Shown here: positions 50,820 through 59,121 of the stretch, piece by piece
Numbering within the stretch: the first letter of the stretch is position 1
Layout of the letters: each line of letters starts with the position of its first letter
Source: Bacteroidota bacterium
GTDB lineage: Bacteria > Bacteroidota > Bacteroidia > AKYH767-A > JAHEYN01
Reading direction: 5' to 3'
DNA length: 64,000 nt
Assembly: GCA_023251555.1 (NCBI GenBank)
Contig: JAHEYN010000004.1
Span: forward strand, 1 to 64,000
The notes under the pieces: model-generated
What the model was told of the DNA's origin: nothing
The model's database searches: none
The model's input: only the letters and a program-made list of their open reading frames with translations
Program-made: the position numbers and the translations under genes

Positions 50820-51579
50820 AGTAAAGCCAGTTGTCCTTTGATCGGATCATCTCTTCTTCTGAGGTGATTGTCTTTCCTGTAAGCATGGAATATACGTTAA
50901 TTTTTCCGAACCCCGCCTCCCTGAGCTGCCGGCATTGAACCTCCGGCCGGATGAAATAATGCAGGGCATTGTTTCCGGCATCTCCGTCATAAAAGGTGCA
51001 GTAGCCAGCGCTTTCTGCTTCTTTCCGGCTTTGCTTATTGATGCTGTATATCTTTACAAGACGTTTTATTTCGCGCAATAATCCTATTGGGCTGAGGGAA
51101 AGGCGGAAGCGGAAATACTGCCCTATGATGTTCAGGTTATGCGAAGAAAACAGTATGATGCCTCCCGGCCTTGCAACTCTTTTCATTTCCGAAAGTGCCA
51201 GGAGGCGGTCTTCATGGCTCAGGGTGTCGAGGCCGTTAAAGCTAAACAGCACAATATCAAAAGAATCGCCCGGGAACTCTTTCATATTCCGTGCGTCTCC
51301 TTGCTGCAGAATGATACCGGGGATATCTGCAAATCTTTTTTTACAGGCATCAATCATGGATTTCGAAAAATCAATTCCCGTGTATGAAGCTGTAAGGGGT
51401 GCAAAATAGCGGGTGGTGCGCCCTGCGCCAATCCCTATATCAAGCATAACAGGTTGTTTCATAGCTGTTATCTTTTTCAGGAACATGTTTTCCGGTGCTT
51501 CCAGATAGTTGAGGGAGGCATAGTACCTTACCGCTTCCGGCGATTCATAAAATTCCCTGTGGCTCATGTTCTTTTCCAC
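50803..51579 (-). CDS. Class I SAM-dependent methyltransferase
   Basis: VMLDIGIGAGRTTRYFAPLTASYTGIDFSKSMI, FDIVLFSFNGLDTLSHEDRLLALSEMKRVARPGGIILFSSHN. Confidence 0.87.
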   Translation of the reverse strand: MEKNMSHREFYESPEAVRYYASLNYLEAPENMFLKKITAMKQPVMLDIGIGAGRTTRYFAPLTASYTGIDFSKSMIDACKKRFADIPGIILQQGDARNMKEFPGDSFDIVLFSFNGLDTLSHEDRLLALSEMKRVARPGGIILFSSHNLNIIGQYFRFRLSLSPIGLLREIKRLVKIYSINKQSRKEAESAGYCTFYDGDAGNNALHYFIRPEVQCRQLREAGFGKINVYSMLTGKTITSEEEMIRSKDNWLYYECIK

Positions 51580-52310
51580 CCGCTAAGTATATTCTTTGAT
51601 TTATAGATTAACCCCAGGATGAGCGGAATGTAATCACTTTCTTCCACCATCACTCCTCCCAACTCGTCTTTGAAGTTATTGATCTGCCGGAGTTCCCTGT
51701 TGGTTGTTTCTTTCGCATACCCCCCCACATCGTATAATCTTACTCCTGATTTTTTTAAGATCACCATGTCATGGTAATGCAGCAGGCGGTTAGCTCTTCC
51801 CGTAAGGCTCCGCCTCCCGGGATCCTGCTCTTTCCTGAAGAGGGATGCCGATTGCAGGAGCCGGGCTCTTTTCCCCTGAGGGTCCAGTATATAGGAATGC
51901 ATGACGAGGTCTTCCTTTCCTGCCGATGCCTTTGTAATGAGAAAACACGATTTGTCTCTGAAGTATATTTTTTTTCTGATGGGGTACAGTTTTTTTGTTT
52001 CAGCAAAACGGTTGAAGAACGAGATAAATCTGTCGGGGTCATTTTCTGAGCTGCATACAACGCCATCTCTCTCCGCCCTGCGGATTTCATAACGGGTTTC
52101 CTCCGGGAAGTTATTAAGGAGTGTTTGTTCATCGGCTTTATCAAGCGCAATGATTTTTGTGTGGAATGGCTGTCGGTGGAATCCCGGCAAATCTTTATTC
52201 AGGGAACACTGCCTGTATATGTTCAGGCCGAACATGTCTCCCGGACGGGGTTTGTCATAAAACCATTTCTCTTTCCTGAACCATCCGATGGAGATATCCA
52301 GCATAGACAA
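51564..52310 (-). CDS. FemAB/GNAT-like protein in glycan operon
   Basis: NFPEETRYEIRRAERDGVVCSSENDPDRFISFFNRFAETKKL is a typical FemAB/GNAT-like segment. Confidence 0.55.
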   Translation of the reverse strand: MSMLDISIGWFRKEKWFYDKPRPGDMFGLNIYRQCSLNKDLPGFHRQPFHTKIIALDKADEQTLLNNFPEETRYEIRRAERDGVVCSSENDPDRFISFFNRFAETKKLYPIRKKIYFRDKSCFLITKASAGKEDLVMHSYILDPQGKRARLLQSASLFRKEQDPGRRSLTGRANRLLHYHDMVILKKSGVRLYDVGGYAKETTNRELRQINNFKDELGGVMVEESDYIPLILGLIYKSKNILSGWKRT

Positions 52311-52314
52311 AGCC

Positions 52315-54045
52315 TTATGCAGGTATGGGTGATTTGAGTTTCTGCATGCTTGAGTGCCTGTGTTTAATTCCCACCCGGACGATGTTCAGAAAAAAGAAGA
52401 TCCACGCAAAGTTTGAAAGAAAACGGGTAAATATATGTATGCTATGGAGGCTGCGGCCGGGATAAATGTTAATCGCGCTGTAGTCCAGTTTCGTTTTGTC
52501 GAAGTAATAACTCCATGTGTTTTCATCAATCCATGCTGTGCCTTCATAAGCTTTAATAATGAGGGCAGGATTGTTTATCAGTTCAGCTGTGCTTGGGCGG
52601 GTGCTTACAAGCTCCATCAGGTTGGGTTCTTTGTTGGTGTCGAAAAAATGCCAGGTATTGTTGTAGTTCACTTCTGATGCAATGTGATTCTGGAGGAATA
52701 CTGTTCTCGTGATATATCCCTTTCGTTGCAGGGCTTCCTGAAGCACAATGGATTGCTGTGCGGGAGTCCCCTTGTGTTTTCTCATGATCTGGTCAGGATT
52801 GGTAATGTCGGCGAAACCGTCAATAATTAATTTATCAATCATGTATGCGATATAGTCGTTGGACATATTCCATTCGGCGGGCGCGGCATAGAAGCAATCT
52901 TTTATCACTTCGTGAAGCAGGTTGGCATACTGCTCGCTGATGCTGTCAGTATTAATCTCCCTGGTTGCAGCCATGCTGTCGGTGTACAGTATCAGATGGT
53001 GTATGGATTTAAGCCTGTTAAGCGCCGGGTTATACCGTTCGTGGAAATGTGTATCCCGGGGCTCATCCTTGGTTTTGATTATCCATTGTATGGAGGAAAG
53101 GGATAATAATACTAGAAATAAAAACAATGTTATACCCTGATTCCTCCTGAACAACTTGAATTTTTTGATGTTAAGCACCTTCGTTGTGTCAAGCTGGTTA
53201 AAATAAATAGCTCTGCTGCCCCAGCTGATATTGGCAAACGAAAGGAGGAAAGCTGCCTGTTGTCCGATATAACAGAAAAATCTATTTACAGAGGTTATAT
53301 TTGCAGAAGGATATACAGGTTCGTAAATTTTATAACTGAAGGGATAAATCCCAATGTTCTTGAGAAAGTTAAACTGGTTGACAAAATTGGCGCGAAAAAA
53401 AGCTGCATAGCCTTGAGGCGCCGGCTGCTTTGTGAAGCCTGTGAATATTCTGCATACATACCTGAAAAATTTTGCAACGGAAAAATTTTGCTCCAGTTTA
53501 ATGTCAAGAATAAGAATGCCGTTTTTTGTCAGCAGTCTTTTAATCGTATTGAAAAATATCGCAGGTTCATTCGCAGAGGTCAGTACATCTCCTATATAAA
53601 TGATATTGAAAGATTGTTCCGGTGATTTTTTCAGAATTTCTCCTAAGGAGAGAAAAGAAATATTTTCATTCCTGCTTCCGGGTGCCGGAGGATCCTGTCC
53701 CGGAAACAAAACTCCTGTGTATTGATATCCACTTTCAATGGCAATACTGATAAGGCGGTTATCAAGGCAGCCGAAGTCAAGAAATGCCCCTGATTGTTTG
53801 GGCTTGGGAAGAAAGCGGGAAATAGCCTCGAAATCAGGATGAGTTTCCGTTGTTGTTTTATCACTGGGAGGAAAAGCCTCGGGAGGAGAAGGAAATAAAT
53901 AAATGAGGCCGCAGTTGGTGCATGCAACGTAGTGAAATTTTTCTTCGTCCCTTTTTTCGGGGTTTGTCTTAACGGGGTTGTACTGGAGACATCCGCAGAA
54001 AAGACACTGGGCGGAATGAGTTTGATTCCTGTCAGTTTCTTCCAT
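52315..54045 (-). CDS. Fusion: zinc-ribbon + methyltransferase-like (degenerate) + TM + transglutaminase-like domain + TM
   Basis: CLFCG...CTNCGLIYLFPSPPE; GAFLDFGCLDNRLISIAIESGYQYTGV; TM FLFLVLLSLSSIQWII; transglutaminase-like VLQEALQRKGYITRTVFLQNHIASEVNYNNTWHFFDTNKE; C-terminal TM. Confidence 0.6.
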   Translation of the reverse strand: MEETDRNQTHSAQCLFCGCLQYNPVKTNPEKRDEEKFHYVACTNCGLIYLFPSPPEAFPPSDKTTTETHPDFEAISRFLPKPKQSGAFLDFGCLDNRLISIAIESGYQYTGVLFPGQDPPAPGSRNENISFLSLGEILKKSPEQSFNIIYIGDVLTSANEPAIFFNTIKRLLTKNGILILDIKLEQNFSVAKFFRYVCRIFTGFTKQPAPQGYAAFFRANFVNQFNFLKNIGIYPFSYKIYEPVYPSANITSVNRFFCYIGQQAAFLLSFANISWGSRAIYFNQLDTTKVLNIKKFKLFRRNQGITLFLFLVLLSLSSIQWIIKTKDEPRDTHFHERYNPALNRLKSIHHLILYTDSMAATREINTDSISEQYANLLHEVIKDCFYAAPAEWNMSNDYIAYMIDKLIIDGFADITNPDQIMRKHKGTPAQQSIVLQEALQRKGYITRTVFLQNHIASEVNYNNTWHFFDTNKEPNLMELVSTRPSTAELINNPALIIKAYEGTAWIDENTWSYYFDKTKLDYSAINIYPGRSLHSIHIFTRFLSNFAWIFFFLNIVRVGIKHRHSSMQKLKSPIPA

Positions 54046-55105
54046 CGTAAATCCTGTAGAGTTTATCGAGGTAATTTATGCTGGTATATTCTTTTACGAT
54101 GCTTTCTGACCGCCTGATTAGCATGGAGTTCAGTTCTTTGTCAGTATGCATTTGTGTAATCTTGTCCGCAAGCTCTTTATAATTATTTACATTGAAATAA
54201 GCCACCCCGGTTTTGCCGGTTTCCCTGAGTGATTCAATATCTGATACCAGGCATGGTATACCTGCGGCCATGGCTTCGATCAGGCTTATTGCCATTCCTT
54301 CAGAGGTAGAAGTCATCAGGAACAGATCCTTATCATTGAGAAATGACCATATGTTATTGACTACCCCATGAAGTGTTACTTTCGACTGCAGCCCGTTAAG
54401 CAGGATGATGGACTCCAGGTTGCCTCGTTCCTTCCCCTCCCCGGCAATGTGTAGGTGGTAATTATTATCTTCGAGCAGGGTCATAGCCATCAGCGCCAGT
54501 TTGTAATTTTTTTCTGCCTTAAGATTTCCCACGCAGGCTATATGGTACATACCACCTTCATGCAGTTCCTTTTTCTTAAAAAACTCGTCAGGTACGAAGT
54601 TAGGAATTATATAATAATTTTCAGAAATAGCGAGTTTCTGCCTGATATTTTTAGCTACTGTTTCAGAAACAAAAATGCTTATATGTTTTTTTTTATAAGT
54701 AATAAAGTCGAGGATGTGCTGCTTCCTGTTGTAATAGGGGTTGAGTTTGCTGTATTCCGGGCAATGGTAGGTGGAAACCAGTCGCGTATCTGAGAAAAGC
54801 ACTGCCAGCCTGCTTACAAGTGTGGAATATACAAGGTGCGAATGGATAAGTGAAGCATTGTGCTCTTTAACCAGGCGTCTGAGTTTCCATATTGCTTTTA
54901 TCCATGATAAGGGGTTCTTGTAATGAAAATTGAGACGGTACACCGGCGTATTTGCAATCTCTGTTGCCAGTGTATCCGGGCCATGAAGAATCACGACTAT
55001 GTTATTGTAACGCTCTTTGTCAATATAGTTAATGGTTTTAACCAGCAGTTTTTCTGCTCCCCCGAGGCACAGGGAATCTATTACATGGATGATTGTGGTT
55101 TTCAC
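54032..55105 (-). CDS. Glycosyltransferase family 4
   Basis: HVIDSLCLGGAEKLLVKTINYI, TSTSEGMAISLIEAMAAGIPCLVSDI. GTG start at 55105 preferred, because the longer ORF starts inside the -7 promoter element. Confidence 0.88.
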   Translation of the reverse strand: MKTTIIHVIDSLCLGGAEKLLVKTINYIDKERYNNIVVILHGPDTLATEIANTPVYRLNFHYKNPLSWIKAIWKLRRLVKEHNASLIHSHLVYSTLVSRLAVLFSDTRLVSTYHCPEYSKLNPYYNRKQHILDFITYKKKHISIFVSETVAKNIRQKLAISENYYIIPNFVPDEFFKKKELHEGGMYHIACVGNLKAEKNYKLALMAMTLLEDNNYHLHIAGEGKERGNLESIILLNGLQSKVTLHGVVNNIWSFLNDKDLFLMTSTSEGMAISLIEAMAAGIPCLVSDIESLRETGKTGVAYFNVNNYKELADKITQMHTDKELNSMLIRRSESIVKEYTSINYLDKLYRIYDGRN

Positions 55106-55126
55106 AAAATGCCGTAGATGGCGCTG

Positions 55127-55134
55127 CAAATGTA
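55127..55134 (-). promoter_or_regulatory. Bacteroidota -7 element TACATTTG for the minus-strand glycan operon
   Basis: CAAATGTA on plus strand, about 22 nt upstream of the proposed GTG start. No perfect -33 TTG at N19 (ATTAAG instead). Confidence 0.55.
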
Positions 55135-55170
55135 CGTCTTCTTAAAATATCTTAATCCCATGAATGTAAA

Positions 55171-55180
55171 GGGGGGGGGG
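55171..55180. repeat. Homopolymeric G10 tract
   Basis: tgaatgtaaaGGGGGGGGGGtgtgttc between two divergent genes. Confidence 0.95.
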
Positions 55181-55237
55181 TGTGTTCAGGATACCTCATA
55201 TTTACGATGAGATTTTAGCACTCAATTAAAAATCATT

Positions 55238-55245
55238 TAACTTTG
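55238..55245 (+). promoter_or_regulatory. Bacteroidota -7 element TAACTTTG
   Basis: Match to TAnnTTTG upstream of the 55306 start. Confidence 0.45.
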
Positions 55246-55305
55246 CAAATCGCGTTAAGCAAGAAGCTCTGCCCCTGCTGGCTGTATGTATGCCTGATTG
55301 AAACA

Positions 55306-56052
55306 ATGCCGAAGAAAATCTTTATAATACTGCTTCTGCTTCCCCTCGCGGCTGAAGCCCAGGTGAACGTGAGGGATTCTGCTGTTCGTGCCCCTCTTGT
55401 AATTGTACAGTATGCATACCAGGTGCCCGGGGCGGATATGGCAAAGCGTTTTCATAATAACTCTTCTGTCGGGATGAGTTTCCTTTATAAAACAAAGCGT
55501 AACCTCTTGTATGGTGCTTCCGGCAATTTTTTATTCGGGCCCGTTCCAAAAGAATCGGGGGTTCTTGACAGCATCTCTACTTCCGGGGGTTACATCATAG
55601 GCAGCGACGGGCGTTATGCAGAGGTTCTTCTTTATGAAAGAGGATGGAATGTTTCTGTGTACCTGGGAAAAATTATCAGGTTCCGGAATTCCAATCCCAA
55701 CTCTGGTTGGGTGATCATGGCCGGGCCGGGGTTCCTGCAGCATAAGATCAGGATTGAAAATACAGGAAATACCGCTCCGCAGGTCGGGGGAGATTACCGT
55801 TCAGGCTACGACAGGCTGACGAATGGCTTTGCCCTCTCCGGATTTGCCGGGTATATGCTCCTTGGAAGCCGGCGATTAATAAATTTTTACGCCGGGATTG
55901 AACTGATACAGGGATGGACAAAAGGCAAACGTTATGATTTTGACCTGATGAAATACGACAATGCATCCCGCCACGATCTTCTTTATGGGCTGAAGGCAGG
56001 GTGGATTATCCCTCTTTATAAAAAAGGACCAAAGGATTTTTATTTTAACTGA
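55306..56052 (+). CDS. Secreted outer-membrane-like conserved protein
   Basis: Signal peptide MPKKIFIILLLLPLAAEAQ; beta-rich; start at ATG 55306 downstream of a -7 motif. Confidence 0.65.
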   Translation: MPKKIFIILLLLPLAAEAQVNVRDSAVRAPLVIVQYAYQVPGADMAKRFHNNSSVGMSFLYKTKRNLLYGASGNFLFGPVPKESGVLDSISTSGGYIIGSDGRYAEVLLYERGWNVSVYLGKIIRFRNSNPNSGWVIMAGPGFLQHKIRIENTGNTAPQVGGDYRSGYDRLTNGFALSGFAGYMLLGSRRLINFYAGIELIQGWTKGKRYDFDLMKYDNASRHDLLYGLKAGWIIPLYKKGPKDFYFN

Positions 56053-56053
56053 A

Positions 56054-57301
56054 ATGCAGATATTCTATAATCTTTTTATTTTTTTTTACAGGCTTACTGT
56101 TTTGTTTGTAAGTCCCTTTAATAATAAAGCAGCCAAATGGGTTTCGGGACGGAGAAATATTTTTGACAGGATAGAAAAAAAGCTGGCAGAACCCCGGGGA
56201 AACAGAGAAAAAATTTTCTGGTTTCACTGTGCTTCGCTCGGTGAATTTGAGCAGGGCAGGCCCCTCATGGAAGAGATCAAGGCCCGTTCACCTCAAATAA
56301 AAATAGTGCTGACATTCTTTTCTCCGTCAGGATATGAGATAAGAAAAAACTATACGGGCGCCGACTATATCTTCTACCTTCCTCATGATAGTCCCGTTAA
56401 TGCAAGGAAACTTGTGAGCATGCTTAGCCCGGCAGCGGTCTTTTTTATCAAGTATGAGTTCTGGTTCAATTATTTACAGGCACTGAAAACAGCCGGCATA
56501 CCTGTATTTCTTGTCTCGGGTATATTCAGGGAGAAGCAGTATTTCTTTGCCTGGTACGGGATATGGTTCAGGAAAAAGCTGAAGTGCTTTTCTCATTTTT
56601 TTTTGCAGGATGATTCATCTGCCGCATTGCTCTCCCGCCATGGATTCAGCAATGTTACGGTATGCGGGGATACCCGTTTCGACAGGGTCTTGAAGATAAG
56701 CAGAAGCACTGCTTCCCTGCCTCTTGCGGAACATTTCTGCGGCGGGTTCAGTGTTCTGGTTGCCGGCAGTACATGGGAAGAAGATGAACAGTTGCTGGCG
56801 GGTTTTATTAATTCCGGCACGCATAATCTTAAGTATATTATTGCTCCCCATGAAATAAAAGAGGAAAATATCCGCATGCTGATGTCTTTATTGAAAGTCC
56901 CTGCTGTAAGATATTCCGAAGCAAAGCAGGAAACCGTTTCCGGGTATACTGTGCTCATAGTGGATAACATGGGCATGTTATCTTCCCTGTACAGGTACGG
57001 GAGAATGGCCTATATAGGCGGGGGGTTCGGAAAGGGCATTCACAATATACTGGAAGCTGCCGTATTCGGGCAGCCGGTTTTGTTCGGGCCCCGTTTTGAT
57101 AAATTCCGGGAGGCACGGGAACTGATAAAAGCAGGAGGAGCCTTTTCCGTACGTAATTCCGGAGAATTGTATCATGCAGTTAATCTGCTGTGCAGTTCAC
57201 CGGGGAAGCATTCTGCCGTATCAGGAATATCCCGGAAATATGTTGAAGAAAACGCAGGTGCCACCGCCCGGATTCTGAGTGCAGTCGGGATGCCTGCTTA
57301 G
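56054..57301 (+). CDS. waaA: 3-deoxy-D-manno-octulosonic acid transferase
   Basis: FWFHCASLGEFEQGRPLMEEIK, LTFFSPSGYEIRKNY, ADYIFYLPHDSPVNARKLV, YIGGGFGKGIHNILEAAVFGQPVLFGP. Confidence 0.95.
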   Translation: MQIFYNLFIFFYRLTVLFVSPFNNKAAKWVSGRRNIFDRIEKKLAEPRGNREKIFWFHCASLGEFEQGRPLMEEIKARSPQIKIVLTFFSPSGYEIRKNYTGADYIFYLPHDSPVNARKLVSMLSPAAVFFIKYEFWFNYLQALKTAGIPVFLVSGIFREKQYFFAWYGIWFRKKLKCFSHFFLQDDSSAALLSRHGFSNVTVCGDTRFDRVLKISRSTASLPLAEHFCGGFSVLVAGSTWEEDEQLLAGFINSGTHNLKYIIAPHEIKEENIRMLMSLLKVPAVRYSEAKQETVSGYTVLIVDNMGMLSSLYRYGRMAYIGGGFGKGIHNILEAAVFGQPVLFGPRFDKFREARELIKAGGAFSVRNSGELYHAVNLLCSSPGKHSAVSGISRKYVEENAGATARILSAVGMPA

Positions 57302-57308
57302 CGGATTT

Positions 57309-59096
57309 TCAGAAGCAATATTTTCCCGCCTCGGTGAGTTTTGCCGCTATTCTCCTGCGCGCTTCCTTGGTGTTGAATGGAGGAAGTTTTGTGAAACGCT
57401 TCAGCCCCATTGACAACAGCCGGTACTCATCTCCTTCGGTCATGGCGGCAATAGCCTGCCTGCCTGCCAGTGCGGCACGTTCAGCAGAGTCATTTATGAA
57501 AGTGCGCATGATGTCGGGGATTATTGTTCCCCCGGCTTCACCTTGCATTGACGATAGTTTTTCCGTGCGCAGAAGCGCCGATTCCGAAGCATAGGTTTCT
57601 ATGAGCATGTCAGCAATGTTCATGATAATCTCCTGTTCCTTGGCGAGCCCCATCATGTATTTCTGTGCTGCGAAGCCTGCAATCATCAGGGAAGCTTTTT
57701 TCATGCCTGCCACAATTTTCTTCTCTGCCGCAAAGGCTGCCGTGTCCTCACTCCCGAAATCCGGAATGGACATGAGCTCTGCCTGCACTGCCTGTGCGGG
57801 GCCCATGAGATCAATCTTTCCTTTCATGGCACGTTTAAGCAACATGTCAATGGTAAGCATGCGGTTGATTTCGTTGGTGCCCTCGAAGATCCGGTTGATG
57901 CGGGAATCCCTGTAAGGTCGCTCCACCGGTGCTTCTGACGAGTACCCCATGCCGCCGTATATCTGTACGCCCTCGTCCACAACATAGTCGAGTACTTCCG
58001 ACCCGAATACTTTCAGTATGGCACATTCCGCAGCATATTCTTCTGCAGCACCGAGGAGCGCCTGTGCAAAATCTTTTCCTTCGGCGAGAAGCTGTTTTTC
58101 TTTTTCATCAATAACCTGGCTGACACGGTAAATGGCTGATTCAAGGACAAATATCCTGATGGCCTGTTCTGCCAGCTTATGCCTTATAGCCCCGAATTTT
58201 GCAATGGGCATTTTAAACTGTTCTCTCTCACATGCATATTTGACGGAAAGCGTGCTTACTCTTTTGGAAGATCCGAGTGCGGCAGCTGCAAGTTTTGCAC
58301 GTCCTATGTTGAGGATATTGAAAGCAATGAGATGCCCTTTTCCGATTTCTCCCAGCACATTTTCTGCGGGCACCTTGCAGTCGGTGAAGAATACTTGTCT
58401 TGTAGAGGATCCTTTGATCCCCATCTTATGCTCCTCTTCCCCGAAGGTAAGCCCGGGATAATTCCTTTCAAGGATGAAACCGGTGAACTTATCCCCGTCA
58501 ACCTGGGCAAACACAACAAACAGGTCGGCAAAGCCGGCATTGGTGATCCACATTTTCTGCCCGTTGAGGATATAGTGTTTTTTATCTGCGGAGAGAATTG
58601 CTTTAGTTTTTGCTGCCAGCGCATCTGATCCAGACCCCGGCTCGGTGAGGCAATAGGATGCTTTCCATTCTCCCGTTGCAAGCTTCGGCAGGTATTTTGC
58701 CTTCTGTTCTTTGGAACCGAAGTAGAGGACAGGCAGTGTCCCGATTCCCGTATGTGCAGCTACCGAAACTGCGAAGGAAGCGCCTGCCCCGATATTTTCC
58801 GTTAGCAGCATGTTGGTGATGAAATCCTTGCCGAATCCCCCGTACTCTTCGGGTACCGATGTGCCGAGCAGCCCCAGCTCCCCGATTTTGTTGAGCAGAG
58901 ACACCGTAAGCCCCGCCTCCTGGGCATCAATACGGTCCATGACCGGAATCACTTCCGAAGCAATGAAATCCCTGGCGGTATCGCCGATCATTTTCTGCTC
59001 CTCATTAAAATCTTCCGGGATGAACACATCCTGTGCGGCTGTTTCCTTTACGAGGAATTCTCCGCCTTTCACTAAATTTTTTACTGTGGTTTCCAT
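57309..59096 (-). CDS. Acyl-CoA dehydrogenase
   Basis: CLTEPGSGSDALAAKT, KMWITNAGFADLFVVFAQ, IYGGMGYSSEAPVERPYRDSRINRIFEGTNEI. Start at METTVKNLV. Confidence 0.95.
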   Translation of the reverse strand: METTVKNLVKGGEFLVKETAAQDVFIPEDFNEEQKMIGDTARDFIASEVIPVMDRIDAQEAGLTVSLLNKIGELGLLGTSVPEEYGGFGKDFITNMLLTENIGAGASFAVSVAAHTGIGTLPVLYFGSKEQKAKYLPKLATGEWKASYCLTEPGSGSDALAAKTKAILSADKKHYILNGQKMWITNAGFADLFVVFAQVDGDKFTGFILERNYPGLTFGEEEHKMGIKGSSTRQVFFTDCKVPAENVLGEIGKGHLIAFNILNIGRAKLAAAALGSSKRVSTLSVKYACEREQFKMPIAKFGAIRHKLAEQAIRIFVLESAIYRVSQVIDEKEKQLLAEGKDFAQALLGAAEEYAAECAILKVFGSEVLDYVVDEGVQIYGGMGYSSEAPVERPYRDSRINRIFEGTNEINRMLTIDMLLKRAMKGKIDLMGPAQAVQAELMSIPDFGSEDTAAFAAEKKIVAGMKKASLMIAGFAAQKYMMGLAKEQEIIMNIADMLIETYASESALLRTEKLSSMQGEAGGTIIPDIMRTFINDSAERAALAGRQAIAAMTEGDEYRLLSMGLKRFTKLPPFNTKEARRRIAAKLTEAGKYCF

Positions 59097-59121
59097 GAAT
59101 GTAAAGTTATTATTAGGTGAA

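Noticed and set aside
55243-55305. N-terminal extension of the 55306 gene in the supplied ORF track
   Set aside because: The upstream start overlaps a TAACTTTG -7 element; ATG 55306 gives a proper signal peptide.
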